Source: an uncultured Pelagibacteraceae bacterium
GTDB taxonomy: Bacteria > Pseudomonadota > Alphaproteobacteria > Pelagibacterales > Pelagibacteraceae
NCBI GenBank assembly: GCA_902634305.1
Contig: CACPJJ010000005.1
Coordinates: forward strand, 1 to 64,000
DNA length: 64,000 nt
Direction of reading: 5' to 3'
A model generated the notes under the pieces. It had not been told where the DNA came from. It searched no databases and saw only the letters and a list, made by a program, of their open reading frames with translations. Positions 7,622-19,642 of the stretch are shown here, in pieces; the stretch's first letter is position 1; every line of letters starts with the position of its first letter. Made by a program: the position numbers and the translations under genes.

Positions 7622-8224
7622 TTATTTTGCTATAAATCTCAAGTATCTATTCTGATAGCTTAAATCGTCTTTGAATTTGCCTAAATAATAATTGGTAACA
7701 GTTGTAGCTTGTTCTTTTTTAATTCCTCTCATAGTCATACACTGGTGAGTTGAATCTATACTCACTGCAACGCCTTTTGCATCCAATGATTCCATTATTG
7801 TTTTTGCAATCTGCATTGTTAGTCTTTCTTGAGTTTGAAGTCTTTTTGAAAACACTTCGACTACTCTAGCTAGTTTACTTAAACCAACAACTCTTTCTTT
7901 TGGTATGTAGGCTACATGAGCTACACCTATTATTGGCGCCATATGATGTTCGCAGTGACTTTGAACTGAAATATTTTTTTGTACAACCATATCGTCATAG
8001 CCATCTACGTCTCCAAATGTTTTATTTAAAATTTCTTTAGGATCTTCAGAGTAACCTTTAAAGTACTCTTTAAAAGCTTTTGTGACTCTTCTAGGTGTTT
8101 CTAATAATCCTTCTCTCGTTGGATCTTCGCCAATCCATCTTAAAATTTTTATAAACGCCTCTTCTGCCTCTTTATCTGAGACAGTTTCTATGTTTTTTTG
8201 ATTTTCATTTTTTACTAATTTCAT
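7622..8224 (-). CDS. folE: GTP cyclohydrolase I
   Basis: 200 residues, full length. The zinc ligands are visible as C91 and H94 in SHCEHHMAP and C162 in THQCMTMRG, and the substrate region VGLSKLARVVEVFSKRLQTQERL is intact. The enzyme turns GTP into 7,8-dihydroneopterin triphosphate, the first step to folate. Folate suits a window rich in tetrahydrofolate-dependent methyl and formyl transfer (GcvT domains, Fhs, MetF). The gene ends 15 nt before the AcuI-like gene and is divergent from hisI across 57 bp. Confidence 0.95.
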   Translation of the reverse strand: MKLVKNENQKNIETVSDKEAEEAFIKILRWIGEDPTREGLLETPRRVTKAFKEYFKGYSEDPKEILNKTFGDVDGYDDMVVQKNISVQSHCEHHMAPIIGVAHVAYIPKERVVGLSKLARVVEVFSKRLQTQERLTMQIAKTIMESLDAKGVAVSIDSTHQCMTMRGIKKEQATTVTNYYLGKFKDDLSYQNRYLRFIAK

Positions 8225-8281
8225 GACGTGCTTTTATATATATAAATCCTTAATTTTAAAATATTTAATATATTCTCTAAT

Positions 8282-8770
8282 ATGTTAGATAAACAATATT
8301 ATATGTTTAAAAAGAGAGAAAATGTCGCTGATATAGAAGAAGGGACCTTATTATCACCTAAATTTGATAATGATGGTCTTATCCCGGTAATTACAACCTG
8401 TTCTAAAACTAAAGAAATTCTTATGCATGGTTACATGAATGTGGAAGCTTTAAAATTATCAATAGAAACTAAAGAAGCTCATTATTGGAGTAGATCCAGA
8501 AAACAAATTTGGCATAAAGGAAAAACAAGTGGATTTGTACAAAAAATTAAGGAAATAAGAATTGATGATGACCAAGATTCTGTATGGCTAACTGTTGATA
8601 TAGGCGATGGTGCAAGTTGTCATGTTGGTTATCGTTCTTGTTTTTATAGATCTGTGCCTCTAGGAAAAATTGACAATGCAAGACAAATAGAAATGAAATT
8701 TGAGGAAAAAGAAAAAAAATTTGATCCAAAAAAAGTTTATAAAGATGAACCAAATCCAACAAAGATTTAA
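8282..8770 (+). CDS. hisI: Phosphoribosyl-AMP cyclohydrolase
   Basis: 162 residues, monofunctional (no HisE domain). SCHVGYRSCFYRSV carries two zinc cysteines (C113, C120), and HKGKTSG is the conserved substrate loop. The metal motif reads DDDQD where the archaeal enzyme has DCDxD, so the third cysteine is replaced by aspartate; I recall this variant as common in alphaproteobacteria. Role: third step of histidine biosynthesis. The ATG at 8282 is used, though a second Met eight residues in is possible. Its stop overlaps the DUF2237 start by 1 nt. It is isolated from other his genes. Confidence 0.9.
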   Translation: MLDKQYYMFKKRENVADIEEGTLLSPKFDNDGLIPVITTCSKTKEILMHGYMNVEALKLSIETKEAHYWSRSRKQIWHKGKTSGFVQKIKEIRIDDDQDSVWLTVDIGDGASCHVGYRSCFYRSVPLGKIDNARQIEMKFEEKEKKFDPKKVYKDEPNPTKI

Positions 8771-9144
8771 TGTCAGATAGACAAAAAAATGTTCTAGGTG
8801 AAGATTTAGAAGAATGTTCCAAAGAGCCTTTAACGGGTTGGTTTAGAGACGGCTGCTGCAATACAGATGAAAATGATCATGGATTACATACTGTTTGTGT
8901 AAAAGTTAATAGTGAATTTTTAGAATGGTGCAAGGAAGCAGGAAATGATTTAATTACTCCTCATCCTGAATTTGGTTTTCCTGGACTAAAGGATGGAGAT
9001 AATTGGTGTGTATGTGCTGGATGGGTTGCTAGAGCAATTGAAGCGGGGAAAGGTTGTTCTGTTTATTTAAAAAAAACTCACGAAAATACTCTTAAAGTTG
9101 TTCCTATTGAAAAATTAAAAAAATTAGCTATAGACCTTTCTTAA
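8770..9144 (+). CDS. DUF2237 family protein
   Basis: 124 residues, cysteine-rich (CC in GCCNTDENDHGLHTVC, and WCVCAGWVARA), matching the DUF2237 family of uncharacterised small bacterial proteins. No signal peptide or membrane helix is visible, so it is probably cytoplasmic. It overlaps hisI by 1 nt and is surely translated with it. Its stop codon abuts the stop of the convergent ETF-quinone oxidoreductase at 9145, leaving no room for a terminator. Function unknown; the conserved cysteines suggest metal or redox chemistry. Confidence 0.75.
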   Translation: MSDRQKNVLGEDLEECSKEPLTGWFRDGCCNTDENDHGLHTVCVKVNSEFLEWCKEAGNDLITPHPEFGFPGLKDGDNWCVCAGWVARAIEAGKGCSVYLKKTHENTLKVVPIEKLKKLAIDLS

Positions 9145-10764
9145 TTACATATTTCCATATTTAGGACCCCCTCCTCCTTCAGGGGTAACCCAATTAATAT
9201 TTTGTGAAGGTTCTTTGATATCACAGGTTTTACAGTGAATACAGTTTTGAGAATTTATTATAAACTTTTTTAAATTATTTTCTTCTTGGATTTCATAAAC
9301 TCCTACTGGACAATATCTTTGCGCAGGTTCATCAAATTTTTCAAGTGTATAACTTATGGGCAGATTATGATCTTTTAATTTTAGATGTACTGGTTGATTG
9401 TCAGCATGATTAGTTCCTGTAAGATAAACTGAACTAGTTTTATCAAATGTTATTATATTATCTGGTTTTGGATATTCTATTTTAGGCATTTCTTTTGCAG
9501 GTTTTAAAGAATCGTGATCAGCATGTTTGTGTTTAAGTGTAAATGGTAATTTTCCTCTAAATAAAATTTGATCAATACCGGTAAAAATTATTCCTAAAAT
9601 TAAACCCCAATTAAAACTTGGTTTAACATTTCTTGCAGCATATAGTTCTTTATAAACCCAACTTTTTTTAAATTTATCTTCATAAGAAGATAAATTTTTA
9701 TTTTCTTTTAAATTTTCGATAATTGTTTCAGCTGCAATCATTCCACTTTTCATTGCAGTATGAGAGCCTTTAATTTTGGGCATATTTAGTGTACCTGCAT
9801 CACAACCTACTAGCAATGCTCCTGGCATATACATTTTTGGTAAACTTTGAAGACCTCCTTCGATAAGAGCTCGCGCTCCATAAGAAATTCTTTTTCCTCC
9901 TTCAATTATTTTTTTTATTGCTGGATGAGTTTTAAATCTTTGAAATTCATCAAAAGGTGATAAATGTGGATTTTGATAATCTAAACCAATTACATAACCT
10001 AAGAAAACCTGCTTATTTTCTGCATGATAAACAAAGCTTCCTCCATAAGTGTTATTGTCTAGCGGCCATCCAGCCGTATGCATTACCATACCTTCTTCGT
10101 GTTTTTCTTCATTAATTTCCCATATTTCTTTAAAACCTATTCCATATTGCTGAGGATCTTTACCTTTATTTAATTCAAATTTATTAATCAGTTGTTTTCC
10201 TAAATGACCTCTACATCCTTCTGCAAATACAGTTACTTTTGCATGTAATTCCATACCTGGTTCAAAACTATCTTTCTTATTTCCTTCTTTATCAAGACCC
10301 ATATCTTGAGTTGCAACTCCTTTAACTGAACCATCTTCGTTATATAAAATTTCACTTGCAGGAAAACCTGGAAATATTTCTATACCTAAAGCTTCAGCTT
10401 GTTCGGCTAACCATCTACACAAATTAGCTAAACTAATTATATAGTTTTTATGATTTTGTTGGACTTTAGGAAGCAACCAAGTGGGCCAACTCAATGATTT
10501 TGTTTTTCCTAAAAAAAGAAATTTTTCTTTAGTAACTTTAGTTTTAATTGGAGCATTTAATTCTTTCCAATTAGGAATTAATTCATCTAAGGCTTTAGTT
10601 TCAAAAACATTGCCTGACAATATATGTGCACCTACTTCAGATGCTTTTTCTAAAAGGCAGACATTAATATCTGGGCTTAACTGCTTTAACTTAATAGCAG
10701 TTGAAAGACCTGATGGTCCGCCACCTACGATGACTACATCGTATTCCATCACTTCTCTGGACAT
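9145..10764 (-). CDS. etfD: Electron transfer flavoprotein-ubiquinone oxidoreductase
   Basis: 539 residues. An N-terminal FAD site (VVIVGGGPSGLSTAI, about 10-24) is followed by the quinone-interacting middle domain and a C-terminal 4Fe-4S ferredoxin domain with RYCPVGVY and CIHCKTC. It takes electrons from reduced ETF and passes them to ubiquinone in the inner membrane. It is the last gene of a unit that reads dimethylglycine dehydrogenase-like, etfB, etfA, etfD, so the full route from a methylamine flavoenzyme to the quinone pool is encoded together. It starts 24 nt after etfA. Confidence 0.95.
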   Translation of the reverse strand: MSREVMEYDVVIVGGGPSGLSTAIKLKQLSPDINVCLLEKASEVGAHILSGNVFETKALDELIPNWKELNAPIKTKVTKEKFLFLGKTKSLSWPTWLLPKVQQNHKNYIISLANLCRWLAEQAEALGIEIFPGFPASEILYNEDGSVKGVATQDMGLDKEGNKKDSFEPGMELHAKVTVFAEGCRGHLGKQLINKFELNKGKDPQQYGIGFKEIWEINEEKHEEGMVMHTAGWPLDNNTYGGSFVYHAENKQVFLGYVIGLDYQNPHLSPFDEFQRFKTHPAIKKIIEGGKRISYGARALIEGGLQSLPKMYMPGALLVGCDAGTLNMPKIKGSHTAMKSGMIAAETIIENLKENKNLSSYEDKFKKSWVYKELYAARNVKPSFNWGLILGIIFTGIDQILFRGKLPFTLKHKHADHDSLKPAKEMPKIEYPKPDNIITFDKTSSVYLTGTNHADNQPVHLKLKDHNLPISYTLEKFDEPAQRYCPVGVYEIQEENNLKKFIINSQNCIHCKTCDIKEPSQNINWVTPEGGGGPKYGNM

Positions 10765-10788
10765 AATATTATTTTTTTACAGTATTTG

Positions 10789-11742
10789 TTATTTTTGTAT
10801 AGTGTTTAATTTGTTCAATTCTTCTAAAAATTGAGGAAGAGCTTCGAACAAATCAGCTTCTAAGCCATAATCAGCAACACTAAAAATTGGTGCTTCACCA
10901 TCTTTGTTGATGGCGACAATAATTTTGCTTTCTTTCATTCCTGCTAAATGCTGGATGGCTCCTGAAATTCCCACAGCAATATATAAATCTGGCACAACAA
11001 CTTTTCCTGTTTGCCCGACTTGATGATCGTTAGTTATATATCCCGCATCAACAGCTGCTCGAGATGCTCCTATTGCTGCATTTAGTTTATCTGCAATCGC
11101 AGTAATTAATTTAAAATTATCTCCACTACCCATTCCTCTTCCACCAGAAATTACAACTCTAGCAGTTCCAAGTTCAGGTCTATCAGATTTAACTTCTTCT
11201 CTTTTTATAAATTTAGTTAGTGTAAAAGATTCTCCTTTTTCAGCTTTTACAATTTCAGCAGAACCTCCACTTGTTGGAGCTGGGTCAAATGATGTAGGTC
11301 GAATTGTTATACATTTTTTTACATCTGTACTTTTTATAGTTGCAAATGCATTTCCTGCATAAATTGGTCTTAAAAAAGTATCAGCAGATATTACTTTAAT
11401 AATATCGCTTACTTGAGATGTATCTAGTAAAGCCGCAATCCTTGGCATTAAATTTTTACCAAATGTATTAGCTGAACAAATAATATGAGAATAATTTTCA
11501 GAATTTTTTATTACTACTGGGGTAAAATTTTCAGGTAAATAGTTCTCATAAACTGCATCATCTACATGAATTACTTTTTTTACATTAGGAATCTCAGAAA
11601 TAGATTTAGCAACTGCTTCACAAGAATGTCCTATTACTAAAACATGTAAATCCTGATCAATTTGTGATGCCGCTGTAATTGCGTTTAATGTAAATGGTTT
11701 AAGCTCTTTATTATTATGTTCTGCTATTAATAGTGCTGACAT
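10789..11742 (-). CDS. etfA: Electron transfer flavoprotein alpha subunit
   Basis: 317 residues. The C-terminal FAD-binding domain contains [22 protein letters not shown] and the family signature around [13 protein letters not shown]. With EtfB it forms the soluble carrier that accepts electrons from flavin dehydrogenases. It shares one base with the end of etfB. Here the upstream dimethylglycine dehydrogenase-like enzyme is the obvious donor and the downstream EtfD the acceptor. Confidence 0.95.
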   Translation of the reverse strand: MSALLIAEHNNKELKPFTLNAITAASQIDQDLHVLVIGHSCEAVAKSISEIPNVKKVIHVDDAVYENYLPENFTPVVIKNSENYSHIICSANTFGKNLMPRIAALLDTSQVSDIIKVISADTFLRPIYAGNAFATIKSTDVKKCITIRPTSFDPAPTSGGSAEIVKAEKGESFTLTKFIKREEVKSDRPELGTARVVISGGRGMGSGDNFKLITAIADKLNAAIGASRAAVDAGYITNDHQVGQTGKVVVPDLYIAVGISGAIQHLAGMKESKIIVAINKDGEAPIFSVADYGLEADLFEALPQFLEELNKLNTIQK

Positions 11743-12490
11743 TATATTACTTTTGCCTCATTTTTTAATTTCTGAACAAGTTCTTCAACGCTAGCTACTT
11801 TAATTCCAGCTTTTCTTTTTGGTGGTTCTTCAACTTTAATTTGTTCTATTCTTGGTTTTGTATCAACTCCTAGATCAGAAGCATTAATTTGTTCTAAAGG
11901 TTTTTTCTTTGCTTTCATTATATTTGGTAATGAAGCATATCTAGGTTCATTCAATCTTAGATCACATGTTACTATTGAAGGTATATTTGTCTCGATAGTT
12001 TCTAAACCTTCGTCAACCTCTCTTGTAACTTCTAAAGATTTATCTTTAACTTCTATTTTTGATGCAAATGTTGCTTGTGGCCAGTTAAGTAACGCAGCTA
12101 ACATTTGACCAGTTTGATTACAATCATCGTCAATTGCTTGTTTTCCCATAAATACTAAATCGGGTTTTTCTTTTTCTACAATCTTTTGTAAAATTTTTGA
12201 AACGGCTAAAGGTTCAATTATTCCATCTACTTTAACATGAATTCCTTTATCAGCTCCTACTGCTAAAGCTTTTCTAACTGTTTCTTGTGCCTTATCCTCA
12301 CCAATAGTAACTGCAACAACTTCTTTAGCCTTACCAGATTCTTTTATTTTAACAGCTTCTTCAATTGCATTGTCATCTGGAGGATTAGTTGACATTTTGA
12401 CATTATCTGTAACAACACCTGTGCCATCTTCTTTAACTCTTACTTGCACGTTGTAATCAATAACTCTTTTTACTGCGACTAATATTTTCA

Positions 12491-12491
<1 letters not shown>
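11742..12491 (-). CDS. etfB: Electron transfer flavoprotein beta subunit
   Basis: 249 residues, standard EtfB length. The N-terminal [19 protein letters not shown], the AMP-site region and the C-terminal [20 protein letters not shown] are all characteristic. It is the AMP-binding partner of EtfA. The start overlaps the stop of the dehydrogenase at 12491 by 1 nt and its own stop overlaps etfA by 1 nt, so the subunits are translationally coupled with their likely electron donor. Confidence 0.95.
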
Positions 12492-15463
<2,972 letters not shown>

Positions 15464-15467
<4 letters not shown>

Positions 15468-16033
15468 AATTTTGATGCTGTACTTTTAACATCTTCTAAA
15501 AATTTTTTTCTTTTTTTATCTGAGACAAATGGTACCGCAAAATATCTTTTATAAATCACATCAGTAATTCCACATATATTAAAAACTCCTCTTCTTAGCC
15601 TTTTCGTTGGCATATTTAAAAAAAAAGTTCTAATAGCAAATTGCGGTGATCCATATGTGCAGAAGATAATTGCTCTTTTCCCTTTCAAATTCCCTACTGG
15701 GTATCCATAATTTCCAAACAATTTTTTAAATTTAAATGCCCAAGGTGGTGCAAGAACTTTATCCATCCAACCTTCTACAATTGCTGGCATTCTAAAATTC
15801 CAAATAGGTGCAACTAAAACTATTACATCTGATTTTTCTATTCTTCTCTGATGGTCAATCACAACTTCATCTGGTTTTTCACCAGCAAAGACTGGATTAA
15901 ATTTTTCTTTATATAAATCAACACAATCAACTTCATTTCCATTTTCATTTGCTGCTTCAATAAAAGTATCTCTTATTGATGCATTAAATGATTTTTCATT
16001 ATAGTGACCATATACTAAAAAAATCTTTCTCAT
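15464..16033 (-). CDS. Flavodoxin-like NAD(P)H oxidoreductase (Flavodoxin_2 family)
   Basis: 189 residues of the flavodoxin fold. The N-terminal strand and phosphate loop KIFLVYGHYNEKSFN, then VAPIWNFRMPAIVEGWMDKVL, are typical of the NQO/KefF/MdaB group that reduces quinones by two electrons using FMN or FAD. It is cytoplasmic and overlaps msrA and the DUF4864-like gene by 4 nt each. A redox-defence role beside MsrA is plausible. The exact substrate is not evident. Confidence 0.75.
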
Positions 16034-16599
16034 TTATTCCATATACTATTCAATTTTTTCTCTCTTCCGCAAGCTTTCTTGTATCTAAGATAATTCAAAA
16101 ATTTTTTTCTATAGTAATCCTGATGATAATTTTCAGCCTCATAGAATTTATCAAATTTTATCACATAAGTTACTACTTTTTTATTAAACTTTTTTTCAAT
16201 TTTTCTCTTACTTTTGTTTATTAGTTTTCTTTGTTCATCATCTTTAAAAAAAGCAACAGATCTATAACTATATCCCTTATCACAAAACTGGCCTACTGCA
16301 TCAAAAGGATCAATATTTATCCAAAAATGATCTAAAATTTTATTATAGCTTGTAATGTTTTTATCATAAATTATTTCTATAGTTTCGAAATGCCCAGTAT
16401 TTGAGTAAGTGACTTCTTCATAAGTAGGATTTTCAGTCGAACCTCCGGAATATCCTGAAATAACCTTAGAAACTCCTTCAAACTTTTCAAAGGATTCTTC
16501 CATACACCAAAAACAACCACCAGCGAAATATACTTTTTCTAGATCTTGTGCAAACAAAGATGTTTGAAATAAAAAGATGAAAAATAAAAATTTTTTCAC
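16030..16599 (-). CDS. msrA: Peptide methionine sulfoxide reductase MsrA, exported
   Basis: 189 residues. A signal peptide (MKKFLFFIFLFQTSLFAQ, 1-18) precedes the catalytic motif FAGGCFWCMEESFEKFEGV, where the first Cys is the nucleophile. IDPFDAVGQFCDKGYSYRS is the second conserved block. It reduces methionine-S-sulfoxide in proteins, here in the periplasm. It overlaps the CoA-binding gene by 1 nt and the flavodoxin-like gene by 4 nt. SAR11 cells depend on reduced sulfur, so repairing oxidised methionine fits, but that link is inference. Confidence 0.9.
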   Translation of the reverse strand: MKKFLFFIFLFQTSLFAQDLEKVYFAGGCFWCMEESFEKFEGVSKVISGYSGGSTENPTYEEVTYSNTGHFETIEIIYDKNITSYNKILDHFWINIDPFDAVGQFCDKGYSYRSVAFFKDDEQRKLINKSKRKIEKKFNKKVVTYVIKFDKFYEAENYHQDYYRKKFLNYLRYKKACGREKKLNSIWNK

Positions 16600-17066
16600 T
16601 ATTTTTTTAGTACAGGAAATACTGGATTAGATTTTTGAAATAATTTTTGGTATTCTTGTTTAATACATTTGTTTTCTATATATTTTATATTTGCTTCTTC
16701 AGAAATTTTTTTAGCTTCTTCATTTTGAATTCCATACTGTAACCATAAAGTTTTTGCTCCAAGTTTAGCAGCTTCTTTTGCAAAACCAGGTGTTTCTTTT
16801 GATGGTCGAAATACATCAACAATATCTATTTTTTCAGAAATATCGTCTAAACTTTCAATTACAGTTTCTCCATTTATCACCTCTCCTTTAGCAAAGGGAT
16901 TTACAGGTATTACTTTATATCCAAAATCCTGCATATATTTCATTACTACGTTCGCTGGTTTTCTTTTTAAATTTTTAGGATCTTCACCTTTTTTTTCAGA
17001 GCTTACTCCAATCATAGCAATTGTTTTTGAATTTTTAAGAATTTCTTTTATTTGATCGTCGCTCAT
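16599..17066 (-). CDS. CoA-binding domain protein (YccU family)
   Basis: About 155 residues, a single Rossmann CoA-binding domain of the YccU type (IAMIGVSSEKKG, GYKVIPVNPFAKGE, VDVFRPSKETPG, TLWLQYGI). There is no catalytic partner domain, so it may bind CoA or a related nucleotide in a regulatory or carrier role. The ATG at 17066 is preferred because it forms an ATGA overlap with the crotonase stop. An in-frame ATG four codons upstream (17078) is the alternative. Downstream msrA overlaps by 1 nt. Confidence 0.75.
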   Translation of the reverse strand: MSDDQIKEILKNSKTIAMIGVSSEKKGEDPKNLKRKPANVVMKYMQDFGYKVIPVNPFAKGEVINGETVIESLDDISEKIDIVDVFRPSKETPGFAKEAAKLGAKTLWLQYGIQNEEAKKISEEANIKYIENKCIKQEYQKLFQKSNPVFPVLKK

Positions 17067-17836
17067 TTGTTTTTCCATTTGGGTTTTCTCTTATTTAAAA
17101 ACGCTGATATTCCTTCATGAGCGTCTATAGACATCATGTTTAAAGTCATCATTCTACTTGTGTATGCATAAGCTTTTCTTAAAGGCATTTCTAATTGTTT
17201 ATAAAATGCTTGCTTTCCAATTTTTATTGTTAAATTTGATTTAGAAGCAATTGTTTTTGCAACCTTTAAAACTTCTTTATTAAGATTTGATTTTGAAAAA
17301 CATTCGTTAATCAATCCTATTTCTTTTGCATATTTTGCACTAATAGGCTCACCTGTTAAAAGCATTTTCATCATTCTTTTTCTGCTTATTTTTCTACTAA
17401 CGGCAACCATTGGTGTACTGCAAAATAATCCAATATTAACTCCAGGTGTAGCAAATGTTGCGTCCTTAGTGCTGTAAGCTAAATCACAACTTGTTGCTAG
17501 TTGACATCCAGCTGCATAAGCAGCTCCATGCACTTTTGCAATAACTGGTTTTCTTCCTTCAACAATCTGAAGCATCAACTTTGAACAAAGATTAAATAAT
17601 TTAAGATACTTGGTTCTTTTTTTTAAACTTTTTACTTCTTTTAAGTTATGACCCGCACTAAAACCTTTTCCAGAACCTTCTAAAATTATTACTTTGGTAG
17701 TGTTATCTTTATCAAGTTTTTTAAATGTATTTAAAAGGGATCTTAAAGTTGCAAAAGATAATGAATTATAAGTTTTTGGATCATTTATGGTTACACTTTT
17801 TATTCCATTACCTAAATTTTTGACCAAAATAACCAT
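17063..17836 (-). CDS. Enoyl-CoA hydratase/isomerase family protein (crotonase)
   Basis: 257 residues of the crotonase fold. The oxyanion-hole blocks GSGKGFSAGHNLKE and VHGAAYAAGCQLATSCD are clear. NIGLFCSTPMVAVSR resembles the ECHDC3-like branch, where the usual hydratase glutamates are not obvious. It acts on some CoA thioester, but no acyl-CoA ligase is adjacent. It starts 16 nt after the carnitine dehydrogenase-like gene and overlaps the CoA-binding gene by 4 nt, hinting that those three share a pathway. Confidence 0.8.
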   Translation of the reverse strand: MVILVKNLGNGIKSVTINDPKTYNSLSFATLRSLLNTFKKLDKDNTTKVIILEGSGKGFSAGHNLKEVKSLKKRTKYLKLFNLCSKLMLQIVEGRKPVIAKVHGAAYAAGCQLATSCDLAYSTKDATFATPGVNIGLFCSTPMVAVSRKISRKRMMKMLLTGEPISAKYAKEIGLINECFSKSNLNKEVLKVAKTIASKSNLTIKIGKQAFYKQLEMPLRKAYAYTSRMMTLNMMSIDAHEGISAFLNKRKPKWKNK

Positions 17837-17851
17837 TATATTTTATTACTA

Positions 17852-18790
17852 TCATTTTCTTATTTTGTCTGCATATTTTTTTCTTAACTTCTGAAGATTA
17901 ACTAAATATTCGTCTCTAATATTAGATATGCTTGAAACAGATTTACCTTTTGCTTGTTGTTTAGTGCCTTTAATAACTCTTTCTGATAATTTTTTAGAAA
18001 GTTTTGGAGCTTTAAGTTTAGTCCAAGGTAATTTTAACGCAGGTCCAAATTGTTTTAACATATGCTTCATTCCTGACTTACCTCCAGCTAAATGAAATGT
18101 TAAAAAAGTTCCCATTAACGACCACCTTAGGCCTGGTCCGTCTTCTATTGCTCTATCTAAATCTTTAGTAGTAGCATAACCTTCATTAATTATATGTAAG
18201 CCTTCTCGCCATAAAGCTTCTTGTAATCTATCAGCTAGATATCCAGGAAGTTCTTTTTTAACCATAATTGGATTCATAGAAATTGATTTGTAAAATTTAT
18301 TAGCTTTATTTAAAAACCTTTTCTTAGTTTTTTTTCCTGCAACAATCTCAACACCAGGACATAGATAAACAGGATTAAATGGATGTCCTATCATCGCTCG
18401 TGCAGGATTTTTACATTTAGAATATATTCTACTTGGAAGCAAACCTGATGAGCTTGATGAAATTATTGCGTTAGATTTTGTCTTTTTACTTATATTATTC
18501 ATTAAATTTATCTTTAATTTATAATTTTCAGGTGCACATTCTTGAATAAAATCTGCATCTTTAACGGCCTCCTCTATAGAGGTTACATATTTAAAATTTT
18601 TAAGATTAAGTTTTTTTTTATTGAATAATTTTTTTGCAAAAGGCCAAGCACGTTTTATTTCAATGATTAATTTTTTTTCTAATTTTAAATCTTTATCGAA
18701 AGCAATAACCTTCTTATTGTGTGCTAAACACCTAACGATCCATCCAGTTCCTATAACCCCTGTCCCAATAACAGCAATTTTTTTAATCAT
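17852..18790 (-). CDS. L-carnitine 3-dehydrogenase-like protein (3-hydroxyacyl-CoA dehydrogenase superfamily)
   Basis: 312 residues. The NAD site IGTGVIGTGW lies at 8-17, and the C-terminal domain carries EDGPGLRWSLMGTFLTFHL and KLPWTKLKAP, which I recognise as characteristic of bacterial L-carnitine dehydrogenases. Reaction: L-carnitine + NAD+ to 3-dehydrocarnitine. In known pathways a BKACE-type cleavage enzyme then yields glycine betaine, but none is seen here. It follows the dioxygenase directly (stop and start adjacent). The betaine genes in this same run would accept the product. A generic 3-hydroxyacyl-CoA dehydrogenase is the alternative. Confidence 0.7.
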   Translation of the reverse strand: MIKKIAVIGTGVIGTGWIVRCLAHNKKVIAFDKDLKLEKKLIIEIKRAWPFAKKLFNKKKLNLKNFKYVTSIEEAVKDADFIQECAPENYKLKINLMNNISKKTKSNAIISSSSSGLLPSRIYSKCKNPARAMIGHPFNPVYLCPGVEIVAGKKTKKRFLNKANKFYKSISMNPIMVKKELPGYLADRLQEALWREGLHIINEGYATTKDLDRAIEDGPGLRWSLMGTFLTFHLAGGKSGMKHMLKQFGPALKLPWTKLKAPKLSKKLSERVIKGTKQQAKGKSVSSISNIRDEYLVNLQKLRKKYADKIRK

Positions 18791-19642
18791 TTAATCTGCT
18801 AAGCCGTCTGATCTAGCAACATTTCTTTCAATATGAATTGGTAATACTTTTCCATATATTGCTTTTGAGTGTTCTGGTGTATTTACTCTCCAAGGATCTA
18901 ATACGAAAGCTGGAATGCACATGTATCTAGATTTTTCACCTTCAACTTCTGTAACTCTATGCAAAGTAAATCTTCCTTTAAATATTTGAAGATCGCCAGG
19001 TTCTAGTTGTAATTGTTGTACCCTTGTTCTATCACCGCTTAAAACTTTTTTAACTTCATCGAAATTTTCATTACCTGGTTCTCTTATGTTTGGGCAGTAT
19101 TCAAATATTCCTCCTTTTTCAGATTTTTGTATCATTATACTTAAAGTGAATTCACAACTATCAAAGTGCCAAGGAAGTATTCCTTTAGGATTCATAACGT
19201 TATATGCATGGCATGCTAATGGGTCAGCCCATCTGTAAATTGGTGAAACACCTAAACATGCTGATATAAATTTTAGTAACTCATCTGTTTCATATAGATA
19301 TTTCATTTCTGAATTTTTAGGAAAACAGTCAGAATTTAAATAACCATTATATCTATTCATAAAAGTTCTTTTTGGATGATCTTTTGGTAAACTTACGTCA
19401 TCCTCAGCGTATAAATAAGGATTTATACTTTCTTTAGACATATAAACTTCATCCAGTTGTTTTTCCAACTCGGAATTCATGATTTCTAATGATTTAGGTA
19501 AAATAAAATTTGATATTGTAGAACAACTATATTGATCTAACTCTTCTTTACATCTTTTAATTAAATTTTTAATTATTGGAGAATTTAAGTCATAAATAGG
19601 ATATTTTTCTAAATCTACTATAGACTTAAGTCTTTTGTTCAC
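18791..19642 (-). CDS. HalD/ArpA-type Fe(II)/2-oxoglutarate dioxygenase with HxD (hydroxylase-type)
   Basis: 283 residues. The iron ligands are visible as H159 and D161 in WHFDSCEF and H228 in TLHRVTEVEGEKSRY, with R239 for 2-oxoglutarate. The overall pattern (MNRYNGYL, HAYNVMNPKG, EPGDLQIFKGR, AFVLDP) resembles the HalD/BesD/ArpA group. In the halogenases of that group the Asp is Gly; here Asp is present, so hydroxylation is expected. It overlaps the nucleotidyltransferase by 4 nt. The substrate may be an amino acid or a carnitine-related quaternary amine, but this is not shown. Confidence 0.7.
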   Translation of the reverse strand: MNKRLKSIVDLEKYPIYDLNSPIIKNLIKRCKEELDQYSCSTISNFILPKSLEIMNSELEKQLDEVYMSKESINPYLYAEDDVSLPKDHPKRTFMNRYNGYLNSDCFPKNSEMKYLYETDELLKFISACLGVSPIYRWADPLACHAYNVMNPKGILPWHFDSCEFTLSIMIQKSEKGGIFEYCPNIREPGNENFDEVKKVLSGDRTRVQQLQLEPGDLQIFKGRFTLHRVTEVEGEKSRYMCIPAFVLDPWRVNTPEHSKAIYGKVLPIHIERNVARSDGLAD

